DNA from: Pollenia angustigena | Taxonomy: Eukaryota > Arthropoda > Insecta > Diptera > Polleniidae | DNA length: 64,000 nt | NCBI GenBank assembly: GCA_930367215.1 | Contig: OV884056.1 | Location: 254,103,127 to 254,167,126, forward strand | Direction of reading: 5' to 3' | Shown here: positions 34,587 to 45,934 of the stretch, in pieces | How the letters are laid out: each line of letters starts with the position of its first letter | How positions within the stretch are numbered: position 1 is the first letter of the stretch | The notes under the pieces: generated by a model | What the model was told of the DNA's origin: nothing | The model's input: the letters and a program-made list of their open reading frames with translations, nothing else | The model's database searches: none | Program-made: the position numbers and the translations under genes

Positions 34587-35233
34587 CCGTACGATGCATA
34601 CCCAACTTTTTCTACGAGAACACGCACCCGGGATACGTTTGTACCTACTAGCTTATTTTGGCTTTTTCTTATGTTTAAATGGTCCAATTTAATTTTTATT
34701 TTTTTTTAAGCGTTAATAAATATTTTAAAAATGTTTAAGTTTTGTTTAATATTCTACATGGTTCAAAAGATATTAGCAAAAGAGTGCATGCAGGCAACTA
34801 TTATTCAAGTGATAAACAAGTATTTGTAGTTTTTGGATATTTTAACGGTTGCTTTTTGATGTTGTTGTTCATTCGCCATTATTTAGCGGATCACCAATAC
34901 CGAGTGCACAGTATGTAACAATAATTCATAATTTTCTTTTTTCAAATAAAATAATATAATTTTAACGCACTATAAAATGGTTTGTTGCCTTTTATTTTGA
35001 TATAAACTGGTGTGTCACAAACGTATCCGGGGTGTGTTTAAGTAGGTGTCGACTTTGGAAGCTCGTAGCTCCTGAACCATTGATCCGAATTGCATAAAAT
35101 AACCTTTAAACAATTAGAATTTACTTATGTTTCCTAGATCCGAAATCTTTTTTCCTTAAGTTAAGCCGTTTCTGAGTTACAGCACTGCAAATTTGCAAGT
35201 GGATACATTTGTACCCGGGTGTGTGTTCTAGGG
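34587..35233. mobile_element. piggyBac-like MITE with TTAA flanks
   Basis: TTAA at 34583-34586 and 35234-35237. The right end read inward is CCCTAGAACACACACCCGGG; the left end begins CCGTACGATGCATACCC and reaches AGAACACGCACCCGGGATAC (from ~34618), matching the right end with ~30 extra bases. CCCGGG-centred motifs are at 34625-34636 and 35211-35221. No transposase. Confidence 0.7.
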
Positions 35234-35239
35234 TTAAAA

Positions 35240-35945
35240 AAAATTCAAAAGTATAAATCTAAACTATTTACGCTCAATATACAAATGTTTTAGCTGTAAT
35301 TTAATTTGAACGCAGGACTGAATTTAAAATCTCTTTTACAAAATTTAACCAGGATCAGTTGAAAAAAAATCACAATTTGAAGCATAAAAATTTACTTTTT
35401 AATTTTAAGGTATAAACAATTTTTGAAAAATCTATAAAGATTCCAATTGCACACTGGGAATTATAATGTGTGAAATTAAAAATTTATATTTCAATTACAG
35501 ATATAGAAATTCGTATACACTTATCTCTCGATTTACATGATATATTTTTTTTGCAAGATTTCTACTAAAAATTAATTTTTAGTAAAAAAAATTTTTGTTT
35601 TTATTAAAAGTATCCGGCACAATTTTCAAAAATAGTTTTTCATAGCTATAATTTCTGCGTTTAAGAATTATGGAGCTTTTCACAGTATTTCAAATTAACA
35701 TATTTCCAAAAGTTTATTTTCGTATGGCATCTATCTATTGATATCAAAATGAAAAATGTTTGTATGCTTGTTTGTTTGTTTGTTTTTTGTTGGCTTATAG
35801 ACTCCTGAACTACTGAACCGCTTTTCCTGAAATTTTGACAGTAACATCATGTGAGCCCTAAAAATAAAATAGGGTACTTATTTTTTCGATAGGGGCAACG
35901 GAATTGGTACCCCCATTGGATGCCAATATTAAATATCGCATATCT
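35240..35945. other. Repeat leader before the 393-bp duplication
   Basis: Includes ATTGATATCAAAATGAAAAATG followed by iterated TTTGTTTGTTTG and CTCCTGAACTACTGAACCGC (~35735-35830), wording typical of dispersed insect repeats (possibly Helitron-like; not proven). No gene. Confidence 0.35.
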
Positions 35946-35948
35946 TAA

Positions 35949-36600
35949 GAGCCGCTTCACGCATTTTGTTAAACTTTTGGTAGTAGGATCTTCTGAGCCC
36001 CAAAATTTAAATAAAATAGCAGCGGGGGAAGTGGTACCCACCATAGGACGCCAATGTTAAATATCGCATATCCTAAGAACTGTTATAGTGAGATTGTTCA
36101 AACTTTGAAGAAGTCAATCTTATGGTATACTACACTATTGAAAAAAAAAGCGGGTAGGCGGAGGGGGCAAATACCTGCCATAGGATACATATATTAAATA
36201 TAGCTCAAATGAAGGACCATTAAAAGGAGAGTCTTCAAACGTGGTTAAAGCTACTATTATTGCATACCTTAATTTTATACTAAAAATGGGCAGGGTCGAC
36301 AGAGGAGGTGAAGAACCCCTCATAGATAAAAATATTAATAAGAGCCGCTGCACGCATTTTGTTGAACTTTTGGTAGTAGGATCGTCTGAGCCCCAAAATT
36401 TAACCCCCCATAGGACGCCAATGTTTAATATTGCATATCTTTAGAACTGTTGTAGTAAGAATGTTCCAACTTTGTAGAAGTCACTCTTATGGTATACAAC
36501 ACTTTTGAAAATAAAAATAAAACGGGTAGGCGAAGGGGGGAAATACCTCCCATAGGATGCATATATTAAATATCTCTCAACTGAAGAAGTGGTTAAGCTA
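35949..36600 (+). repeat. Tandem duplication, ~393-bp period
   Basis: GAGCCGCTTCACGCATTTTG at 35949 recurs as GAGCCGCTGCACGCATTTTG at 36342. Both copies continue through TTTGGTAGTAGGATC, CATAGGACGCCAATGTT, GAAGTC...CTTATGGTATAC and GCGGGTAGGCG-like text. Copy 1 has ~25 extra bases and copy 2 is shortened elsewhere. The ORFs at 36135 and 36241 are within it and are not genes. Confidence 0.75.
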
Positions 36601-36604
36601 GTTA

Positions 36605-37254
36605 AATATAAAAAAGGATTCCCTTTTTTTATTCACATGCAGAAAAAGCACAAAACTATATTAAAAAATATTTGTCGCTTATTTGCACACCGGTAAAAAG
36701 CATTCTAGGCTTTTATTCATCCAAACTTGTGCAATGACAGATTAATATTTGCTTATATGCATATTCCACATAAGTGCATCACAATATACATAACATGTAC
36801 AGTTTTAATAATTTGTATTTAAAATAATGCCCATATAATCAAGCTTGAGTCAAATACAATAAAAAACGCAAAAAATTACTTTTTTCATGATGCTGTGAGC
36901 GAGTTTTATAAATGTGTTTCTCGTATAAAAACACAAAAAAAAAAAAAAAACGGTCAAATTATGTAATGCTTGAAAGCGATAAATACTGTAGTGCAATTAG
37001 TGTTCTAAAACAGAGAGTTGTGTATCGTGAAGCATTTTTTAATTACAAATTTTGCGAAGTTGATTTTTGCAAAATGTGTATGATATAATTAGGCAAACAT
37101 GTTTTATCACTAAAAAAAAAAAATATGAATAAAAACTAGGCGAAACGAAATGTAATATTTTTAGAAACCAAAATTAAGATTTTAGAATAGACTATGTAAA
37201 GGAGACAAAGTAACAGCAGTTTCTAAATTTAATTTGAAATTTTGATATTTAGTT
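36605..37254. other. No recognised gene
   Basis: AT-rich; nothing supported. Confidence 0.4.
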
Positions 37255-37500
37255 AGGCTTGAGTTCATTAAAATTAATTTTCATTAATTTATTTTAACTG
37301 AAGGAAGGAATTTTACAGCATGAAATTAATTAAAACTTATTGATAATTTTTATTCTTGGCTGAGCTGAGGCTCGAACTTGGGTTGAATTTACGTTTCGAG
37401 AATAACCACATTCTCATCATCAGAAGTCTTTGCTTTCTACCCTCTGCACCGCTGCGGTGCCTGCCAGCCAACAGTCAAAAATCCATATTTTACCAATGGT
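37255..37500 (-). repeat. tRNA-like repeat, copy 1
   Basis: Minus strand: AACCCAAGTTCGAGCCTCAG near 37365-37385 is a B-box-like loop; the following ~110 bases (AATTTTACAGCATGAAATTA, AGGCTTGAGTTCATTAAAAT on the plus strand) match the corresponding part of the copy at 52686-53036. Confidence 0.55.
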
Positions 37501-37676
37501 ATTGGTGGTTCGAAATTTCCTGTAATTAAATATCATTTTTCAATTTTATTTGCATGTTTCTTCCCTTTCTTCTGTTTTTCGTACTCTTTCTGTCTTCAAT
37601 ACCTGAGTACATTTGTTTATTATGTTTTTGCCCACTTTCGTTATTTGTACAACTTGAGGTACAAATGTAAACATAT

Positions 37677-38223
37677 TGTTGCGAAAGTAACTTTAGTAAA
37701 GAATTAGTTGTAATTGTTATTTATCTTGTATTTATTAGTTGTTTTGTATTCATAAATAATTTTATTAGTTTACATCGTTATTAAAAATTGGTATAATTTA
37801 ATTTGACTTCAATCCCAATGTGCAGAAAGCCCTCGAAATGACCGTTAAAAAGTGCTGCCATAAAACATAATAGAAGCTAGAGTGGTGAATAGTAAAGCCT
37901 CGAACCTTCGAAAAACATTTCGAATGTTCTAGACAGCCGAGTTACAGTATAAATACTTGCGGCGGCTAGCATCAAAAGACAGTATTAGTTCAGACTTTGT
38001 CAAGTTGAAACGCAACACGCGGAGTTTTACTTTAAACGTTTAATTGTGCAGATCATTAATAGAGGTCGCAATAATAAATTACAATTGTTGAAGTGCCTAA
38101 GTACTAAATAAAGTTGTGTAAATTGTAAACATTGTGTTTTGTTTAGTTTTATTTGAGTTGCAATCAAGAGGTTTATTATAAAGGAAATAAACCAACACGT
38201 TACTGAAAGGCAGTTACGTAACA
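37677..38223 (+). mobile_element. Solo LTR with 4-bp TSD ATAT
   Basis: Starts TGTTGCGAAAGTAAC and ends GTTACGTAACA, with ATAT before (37673-37676) and after (38224-38227). TATAAATA at 37949-37956 precedes a likely start site by the usual distance, and AATAAA is at 38107-38112. TG...CA ends, 547 bp and a 4-bp TSD fit an LTR of a Ty3/gypsy-type retrotransposon left after recombination between two LTRs. Orientation is given by the TATA and polyadenylation signals. No internal coding remains. Confidence 0.88.
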
Positions 38224-38449
38224 ATATAGAGTTCAACTTAAAAATCACAATAGTTTTTAAATTTATTTCAGTTCCTGAAGTGCCAATGAGATCTATAATA
38301 AAAAGGAAAACATAATTAGGAAAAGTGTATCATGTATCATTATACGTTCGGGACATTAAAATTGAGAAAATTGAAGAGTCAATTATCTTCTGAATAGCAA
38401 ATCGAACTAACTAATTACAAATAAAGTTTTGAGGGCTTATGAAAAACTT

Positions 38450-38660
38450 TGTTCAGCTACCATCTACAAAAAACATCGTTTCGGCAAGTCATGGCTGGCT
38501 TGAAAAATTCAAACATAATCTGAAATAAAATGGTGAACAAGCTTCATCTGATAAAGATGCTGCTAAAGAATATCCGGAAACATTTGCTAAAGTTATTGCT
38601 GACAATTCATACACTTCTGTTCAATTCCTTAATGCAGACGAATCGTATTTAATTCACTAA
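38450..38660 (+). pseudogene. pogo/Tigger transposase fragment
   Basis: Plus-strand frame from 38484 reads ASHGWLEKFKHNLK, a stop, then NGEQASSDKDAAKEYPETFA, KVIADNSYTSVQFLNADES. This matches the junction between the CENP-B-type helix-turn-helix (xxGWLxKFKxRH) and the first catalytic motif (QIFNADETGLFW) of Tigger/Jerky-like transposases. The segment ends at TAA 38658-38660, right at the first catalytic Asp, and the rest is not found. Short but distinctive. Confidence 0.75.
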
Positions 38661-39152
38661 TTAATGAGTGAACTTCCTAAACAAAATTTCAAATTTAATC
38701 TTATGTGGGTCCGTTTTTCGATTAACACGATTTATCATACAACAAGTTGTCATTAAGATTTACACGATTTGTTCAGGAACGCATCTATCGCGTAAAGCGA
38801 AGGATATGTGCAGATACATTTATTCTTATCAAGTAGTGAAAGGTATGAAAAGCTTCATCAAAAGAAATGGAATTGCTTAAATGTACAACAAAAATACAAA
38901 TGAAATCACTTTGATTTTTTTGCTGTTGCTATAGTTGTTGTAGTTTTCTAAACAGTTTTTTAAGCTTTTAAGCGATTTGCATTGCAACGAAGCAAAGTTT
39001 CAATTGAAAACCAGCCAAATGGAAATATTATGAACGCTTCAATCGATGATTTAAGCGTAGTTGTGTTGCGTTATTGTGTTTTTATTTTGCTCTTCTGTGT
39101 GTATGTTATTTTTGTTGTTTTAGTATATACCTTCATACCTTTTGTGCGCACG

Positions 39153-39200
<48 letters not shown>

Positions 39201-40711
39201 CAAATATATATATGCATATATATATAAATATATATATATATATATGTTTAAATAGGTAGTTAAAACAGAAGACTCTATAGTTACAAAAATTTTGTAATAA
39301 AGTCAGTCGTTTAAATAAGGAGCAGCCATGCTTTTGTAGAATGAAATACTTCTTAGTTTCAAACGCATATTTGGTACTCATTATTAGAAGATCACTAAAA
39401 CTGGAAATATAAATGTTAATTGAATAATTTATAGTGATATTATTTCTTTGTTTATCAAGGATCCACTGTAATTATTATTACAAATTTATAAAAACAACAA
39501 TTGCTAAGAAGGAGAGGGTTATAAGGAGCACCATAAAAGAAAAAACTTTTTCTTTCTTCTGACTATATTTTTTTCTTCTTGCTCGCTGTACAGCATGTTT
39601 GAAGGATACATATCGATTTTTATATATATACAAGTACCCAATGCCTGATGCAACAAAAAAAAAACAAGCTATAAAAAATCTGTAGCACAGAGAGTGGAAC
39701 ACTAGAGGAATAATAATAAAAAAAAAACACAACAAAAACAACGAATGTTTTATAATCGAGGCATTTAATATTTTATACAAACGAACCTTAAGAGGTACTT
39801 GCTGCTTTTAGCATCAACTAATACAGCTGCAATTTAATACAACTTAAACTGCATGCCCTGACTTTACACACTAATATTTTGTTCCTATAAACGAGTAAAT
39901 AGTGCGAATATAATGCTACAACAACTACAATAATAATAATAAAAACAACAACAACAACAACAAGAATAACATAGTATATGGTATATTATGAACTAATTTT
40001 TAATTAAAACCATTAATTGTAAATATTTCAAATAGTTTTAATAAGGAAAAAGAAATGAACTAAAAACTAAAGTTAAGTACTCTAAAATTCATATTTCCAT
40101 ACACATACACTTGCTTAAACACACATACACACATACATACAATATCACTTTTATATCCAATCATAAATATTCCACTTATTAAATTTTTGTGAAGTTTCGA
40201 ACATTTTTTAAATAGAACAAAAAAAAAAAAACAAGAAGCATTTTCAACTATAAACGAATTACCGTTTTATTATTATTTTTGGCCGTGATCCAAATTTTTA
40301 ACAACAAAAAAAAAAACAAGTAAAAATGAAGAAAAAGTTTAGCACTTCAATTGAGTCGAGTCACTGTCATAATTCACACACAGTTATAAAAACTATCAGT
40401 TTTTTACTCTGTGCTTCATTTCTGAAAAAGATCTTTTTAATATCTCATACATTCCTTTTTAGTATGTATGTAAAATGAACACTCCAATAAGGATATTTTT
40501 TTGTATGTGTTTGTTCTATTTGTATTGATGGTCATACAGTGATGAGCAAAAGTTTTAATAATTTAAAAATATTTTTAATAGAAACTTTAATCAGGATAAA
40601 TTAAACTTTATCATTAAATATCATTAATTGAATTTTTGATCATTTTCAGTTAACAAATAAAGAAGCTGTGATAATTTAATCATTTATATAGAAAATGATC
40701 TCTTTGATAAC
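38661..40711. other. No gene; simple repeats
   Basis: A (TA)n microsatellite spans ~39156-39246 and (CAA)n lies at ~39945-39962. Open frames here (for example the hydrophobic 100-codon frame 39478-39780 on the minus strand) show no family resemblance. Confidence 0.5.
39156..39246. repeat. (TA)n microsatellite
   Basis: Long alternating TA run with minor interruptions (TTTACAAA, TGCA). Open frames of Tyr-Ile repeats across it are artefacts. Confidence 0.9.
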
Positions 40712-40735
40712 CAGTATTGCCAATTTAGCCATTAA

Positions 40736-42123
40736 CCCATTAAGGCCCGAGCCATGATCCCATTGAGCTATAATGATGAAACTTTTACAATTTGATTGTT
40801 TATACCTAAATATGAAAGATAACCAATTTTGGGCAAATCGGATACGTGGGAGGCCAGATAACCCCTGTTGCGAAAACGCAACGTTGGACCTTAACGATAT
40901 ACAAATTTGTAAATTGATCGGTCCATAATTTACCATAGGACCCATATAAAGCCCACTCTCGAAAAACACTTTATCTATTGTTATAAATTTTGTTCTGTCA
41001 CAGTTTTATATGACTAGAAATCACACTGTCAACTTTCGTAAAGATCGGTTCATAATTTACCACAGGTTCAATATAAAGCCCATTCCTGAAATATCCTAGC
41101 TGTCAGTGGATGGTATAAAATATTTGACATAGCCAAATATAGCACTCTAACTGGTTTTTCTTTAATATCCTGGGAGAGGATAAGTCCAGTTTTTTTATTA
41201 CTGTAGCTATTGAAGTAACCCTGCTGGTAATTTGTGTCAATTGTTCCTGGATTTATGAAAATAGAACAAGTTCAAAAAGATAGAACTCATGACCAGTGAA
41301 ACGAGAAGCAATCATCTAACTAGTATATAAAGAACAAGAAGGTAAAAAAAAGTAATGAACTACGGTACATACTACATTGTATCGAAATAATCTTACATTG
41401 TTATAACTAACACTAAGCACGTTCATAGAATAGATGTGTGACTGGTCAAATGGTGTCAATTAACCAATGACAACCCCACGTAAAAGTGATAGGTCTTATT
41501 CATATAAACTGTTAGAACTAGAATGGGTCTCTACCCCCAAAGACCTGTCACGGGCCTACTTTGGTGTAAGTTCGCTTCCCTTTACGAAAATAACACACTT
41601 GACATAGAGAATTTACCTACTGCGTAATAACAACAACTTATAATTTACATGTATACATGTTTTATTACGTTGTTTTAAATAGCAAGTGATTGTATAAATA
41701 TATTTTATTTGATAATTTTATGTAATTTGTATATGGTATAGGCCCAGTGTTGCGTTTTCGCATCACGGATATATCCAATCATAAAAACAGTCTCAAATGT
41801 CTACGATGATTGGATTTTTCAGAAGAAATAATATCATTCGTATGTTAGCTAACTGCTTCAGAAGTTTCAGAAAGGTATATTATATATTACTTTATTTATT
41901 TTAACTTTTTTCAAAAGAACCCAAAAAACAGGAAAAATTAAAAATTTCAATTAAAAATTTTTATAAAAAAAACTTATGTATGATACAAATCCAAAAACAG
42001 GTCGATTAGATATTAAGCTAAATTTTATTTCCATGTGCTTTATAACAATAGCACGTAAAAACAAAATGCCTGAGGGCAGGTTTAAGTGAACGTTGCGAAA
42101 ACGCAACGCATGGCCTTAATGGG
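40736..42123. mobile_element. piggyBac-like element nested in the hAT element
   Basis: TTAA (40732-40735) precedes CCCATTAAGGCCCGAGCC; the right end is GCATGGCCTTAATGGG followed by TGAA, one change from TTAA. Just inside both ends lies GTTGCGAAAACGCAAC (40867-40882 and 42092-42107), a perfect hairpin, with a similar TTGCGTTTTCGCA at ~41750. No transposase seen. It contains an inverted copy of the dispersed hairpin repeat (~40890-41152). Confidence 0.7.
40890..41152 (-). repeat. Dispersed hairpin repeat, inverted copy
   Basis: GATCGGTCCATAATTTACC and CATATAAAGCCCACTC (twice in variants) lead to TTTGACATAGCCAAATATAG and CACTCTAACT, the inverse of the unit opening at 29424. Confidence 0.65.
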
Positions 42124-42529
42124 TGAAGTGGCTAGATTTAGCCATTTTTTATCCTGTTTAGCCATTACAAAATGAGTTAAGTCATAAGCCATTTTTTTAA
42201 CCATTTTTCAACTTATTTAGCCATACATTTTTTTTGCCGTTTTTCTTTTAAAATAATAATTTTCAATTTCATATAAAAATGTGTTAAAGTTAAATTAGCA
42301 TTTTTAACAATTCAAACTCATTTCATTTAAATCACAACTTTTACAAATGTTGGAAATCGCTATAAACTATGATGATAAAACATCTTTCAAAATAAAGCAA
42401 TAGTAGTCCAATATTAAATTTATGAAATGGATCAACACAAACATCGGTGTTTCTTTCTGCTTACAATTATTTTACTAAAGAGATGCAGGCGGCAAAAAAT
42501 TTTTTTTTTGAAATTTCAGATTGGACTAT

Positions 42530-42640
42530 ATAGTTGCTCTCACTTGCATGGTCTACTGATGAAGTAGAGAGGGTATTTACCCAAGTAGACATCGTTTGAA
42601 GTAATTTGAGAAAAAGGATACATTAAACAACCGTAATTTC
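42530..42640 (+). pseudogene. hAT dimerisation-domain fragment
   Basis: Frame reading LSLAWSTDEVERVFTQVDIV, a stop, then SNLRKRI corresponds to the C-terminal hAT dimerisation motif (S-x-x-x-E-R-x-F-S ... N-x-x-R-x-R-L). It lies in the hAT-ended element 40712-43264 on the same strand and is presumably what is left of its transposase. The rest of the gene is not recognisable. Confidence 0.72.
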
Positions 42641-42654
42641 GATTTTATCAATAA

Positions 42655-42915
42655 AATGTTTATACCAGCACCACAATAGTGGAGAGGGTAGAATGCGTTT
42701 GTGCTGATGTTTGTAACACCTTAAAATAATGGTCCTTAGTCCAAATTGACGAATACCGATTTACTCAGAATCATTTTCTGAGTCGAATTAACGATGTTTG
42801 TCCTGCTGGCTGGCTGTTTTGGAGATTGTTTGATAAAATTTGGTACATAGGTTCCAATGTGTTGTAGGGTACCATATAGTCGGTGTTGACCGACTATACC
42901 TTCTTACTTGTTTTT
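42655..42915 (+). repeat. Dispersed repeat insertion in the hAT element
   Basis: Opens ACCAGCACCACAATAGTGGA with GTAGAATGCGTTTGTGCTGA, and ends TATAGTCGGTGTTGACCGACTATA (a hairpin, key stem AGTCGGT/ACCGACT) plus CCTTCTTACTTG. The end matches 31020-31072. Confidence 0.6.
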
Positions 42916-43486
42916 TATTGCAGATCTGAACTGAAAAGGTTGGGTAAATGCTGTCGTGATTATAATTAGGGGCCCGAGTGATTCCTATGAAATGAACAAT
43001 AACGACATCGAATTTATCGATGATTTAATTTTTTAAATATCTATCAAAATATTAATTTACGTTTAATCTTATTTAACAAATTGATCTAAACTTACAATTT
43101 CATCGTAAACCACTTTAAATTAATTATTTCTATTATGTTATTGAATTTTAATGTGTTTTTATTTAAAAAAGCTTTTGGCCATTTGTTAGCCCATTTTTAG
43201 CAATTTTTTAGCCATTTTTTCCGTAAATTTAGCCATTTTTGGTCACCAAGTTTTCGCAACACTGTTGATGACTCTTTTTCTTTGAAAGTTTAACCTTTAT
43301 GTGTTAGGGATTGTAAACTTACTTTGGCGGTCGGATGTCTACATTTGTAGTAAATATGTATTTGTATGGACAACTATATCCACATATGAAAAAACACTAG
43401 TACGCAGAGTGTTCTACTTAAATACATACATACTTATTTAATAAAATAAAGGCAAATATGCAATCGACACGTAATATCCATATCTT

Positions 43487-44183
43487 CACTGAAAAGAAAA
43501 ATCAATATATCCGAACTTAAATCAAGCCTAAGCGGTTTCAATAGTACGGCATGTATGGATTTCCTTAAATCAAGTACAGAACGCTTGATTAAAGTACTGA
43601 TTATTTAAGTGCAAAATAATAAACTATATTTAGTCCCGAATTCGAACTTAAAATAATCCGAAAAAAGGATTGATGAAAATACGATTGCTTGAGAATAAGA
43701 CGTTTAAATCTCGATTCGTACTTAATCTAATCAGAAAGTGATTCTATTGATTTTATCCTTAACACTTACCCCACAGAACTAGCGAGAGTATTATTATTAT
43801 TATTATTTACTTAACCGTTACACATGTTTGTTTCCCTTGTATTCCTTTGCTTTCAGAAGAATTCTCAGTTGTCTCAAAACTGTCTCAAAAAGCGGCACGC
43901 AGAATATGGTTTCCGTAATCATTCTACTTAAAAATTTTAAGTTCTTAACTAAATAATTTAAAAAAATAGAACATGAGAATTATTGTGTTTTATTTTAATT
44001 TTTAAAAATGAAAATAATCTATATATTTCTTCTTGCAATGTTGGTTTTGGTTTTGGAAAGTTATCCCATTTTGGATAGTTTTAAATACTTTTAAGTATTA
44101 TCCGTACTTAAACTTTTGAGTACGACTCTTACTTATGTAAGAAGAAAAAACATTAATTGTGTACGTGTTTTTTCTTTCTGTGT
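43487..44183. mobile_element. Inverted-repeat element, copy 2 of the 3761 family
   Basis: CACTGAAAAGAAAAATCAAT at the left; TTTTTTCTTTCTGTG at the right. First ~80 bases align with 3761 onward and the GAGTACGACTCTTACTTA block near the right end aligns with ~5600. It lacks the 8-bp-TSD insertion present in copy 1. Contains (ATT)n at ~43793-43807. Confidence 0.6.
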
Positions 44184-45534
44184 AGTAAAAAACAAACCCA
44201 GAGCTCCTTCAACGCAATCGCAGGCCTACTGTTAAACTAGAAAGTGGTTCAGTAATGGAGTGAGGCTGCAGGTCGTCTGCTGGGCCAGAAAATTTGTGTA
44301 CTAAAAATAGCTCCAGAAGCAAATTATTCCCCCAACTCCATAGACCCGCCTGCAATTATTACCGTGAGGATGTGAATATCACCACCTATCCTATCAGAAA
44401 CTATTGTTGCTATAAGAAACTTCCGAATGGGAAAGAAGCAGGTACTGATGGTATTCCTGCAGAAATTAACAAATGTGATCTAACACTATTCTCACAGCTG
44501 TTACATCCTATAATAATTAATACCTGGGAGACTCAATCGCTCCCAGTAGAATGGAAGGATGGAATTATCGTCAAGATCGCGAAAAAGGGCGAAGTCAAAA
44601 ATTGTGACAACTGTCGTGGTATATGTGTATTGCCAGTCGTAGCATAAATAGTGGCAAAGATAATATTAAACCGTATAAAGTATTAAGAAACGACCATCAC
44701 CTCATGTCCAGCGGGCTTTACCACTGGTTTCTCGTGCGCTGACCACATCAATTCCAAAATTCATTTGCTATTAATAGATTTTGAAAACCCGTTCGGTTTC
44801 ATAAATCGAGAATTTTTGTGTTTAGCACTGCGAAGAATGCGAAGATTATATCTCTAATTAAGGAGAGTTACATCCATGCAAAGTGCTGACAGTCACATTT
44901 CACGTGGAGAGTGGAGTGTGCCAGGGATACATATTTTCTCTTCTCATATTCCTTGTTTTCATAAGAGATGTTCTCAGGAATATAGAATATCAAAGGCAAG
45001 GAATACAATGGAAAATTAACAGCAAATGCTGACGATATATGTCTGCTTTCCCACATGCTTACTGATCTATAGCAAACAACCTTGGAACACAAAATAAACG
45101 CTGGCAAAACCAAAACACTAATTGTCGGAGCAATAGCATCCCCTAAGTACATTCTCGTCAGTACTTTTGATGCGTTCGATTAATTTTGCTATCTTGGATG
45201 CCTGATTGCTGCTGATGGTGGTACTGAGATTGACGTTAGTGCCCGAATATATAAGGCCAGATCATCTTTTTGATCTTAATTTTCAAGTCAATCCGACGGT
45301 GCCTAGCCGTGCCGGGTGGGGCCCAAAGTTCCCCAAATTATAAAAAAAACATATTTTCTTCTTTTTTTTTAGTTATACTAGTTGAAAAGCCGAAAATCAA
45401 AAATATGGCTTCGTTACGATCTTCCGCAGAGAAAGTACTTCAAGTGTGCCAAATTTCAGCTTCCTATGTCATCAGATGGCTTCAGAAAGTTGCGGAAAGA
45501 ATAGGACATACATGCAAACTTCCTGACATACTAA

Positions 45535-45659
45535 TGGCCATTATTACAACTTGAAGTTAGCTAAAGTTTAGATTAAATTGACAGATAATAATGTGTTATC
45601 TGTCAAAAAGCGTCCGTTAACTGTCGGATAACAGCTAACGCCAAGTTATAATAATGGCC
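45535..45659. mobile_element. 125-bp MITE in one arm of the foldback, TSD CTAA
   Basis: TGGCCATTATTACAACTTG and CAAGTTATAATAATGGCC are inverse ends. CTAA lies on each side (45531-45534, 45660-45663). The other arm of the foldback has the uninterrupted site (~46526), so this is a filled/empty pair within one element. Confidence 0.85.
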
Positions 45660-45798
45660 CTAAGAAATTATATATTGTATAGATAGATTAACATATGTTC
45701 GCGCAACTCAAAAACGCTTTAGCTTATTGAACGCAATAAAATTTACTTTAAGAAAGGTAAAACGTTTTTCTTATATGCGCAGTCGTTTTAGAAACATA

Positions 45799-45934
45799 GG
45801 GGGTAATTTTGTTGTTCACTTCACCTTGCGTTGAGAAAATTTTCATATAAAATTTTTTGAAATTTTTAAAATTCAAAAAATTTAATATGAAAATTTTCTC
45901 AACGCAAGGTGAAGTGAACAACAAAATTACCCCC
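45799..45934. repeat. Near-perfect hairpin, ~60-bp arms
   Basis: GGGGGTAATTTTGTTGTTCA through GCGTTGAGAAAATTTTCAT (45799 on) is mirrored up to TGAACAACAAAATTACCCCC (45934), with only a short A/T loop. Confidence 0.85.

Larger units (their letters stand above)
40712..43264. mobile_element. hAT element with near-perfect 8-bp TSD
   Basis: Left CAGTATTGCCAATTTAGCC and right ...AGTTTTCGCAACACTG (inverse CAGTGTTGCGAAAACT). Flanks are TTGATAAC (40704-40711) and TTGATGAC (43265-43272), 7 of 8 matching. TTTAGCCATTTTT iterations occur near both ends, as subterminal repeats often do in hAT. It holds a piggyBac-like insertion (40736-42123), a hAT dimerisation-domain fragment and a dispersed-repeat insertion. 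Confidence 0.85.

Noticed and set aside
38982..39381. Open frames rich in Tyr-Ile repeats
   Set aside because: Translation of the (TA)n microsatellite.
39478..39780. 100-codon hydrophobic minus-strand frame
   Set aside because: Two membrane-like stretches, but made of Phe/Ile/Leu codons expected from T-rich DNA; no family, no supporting context.
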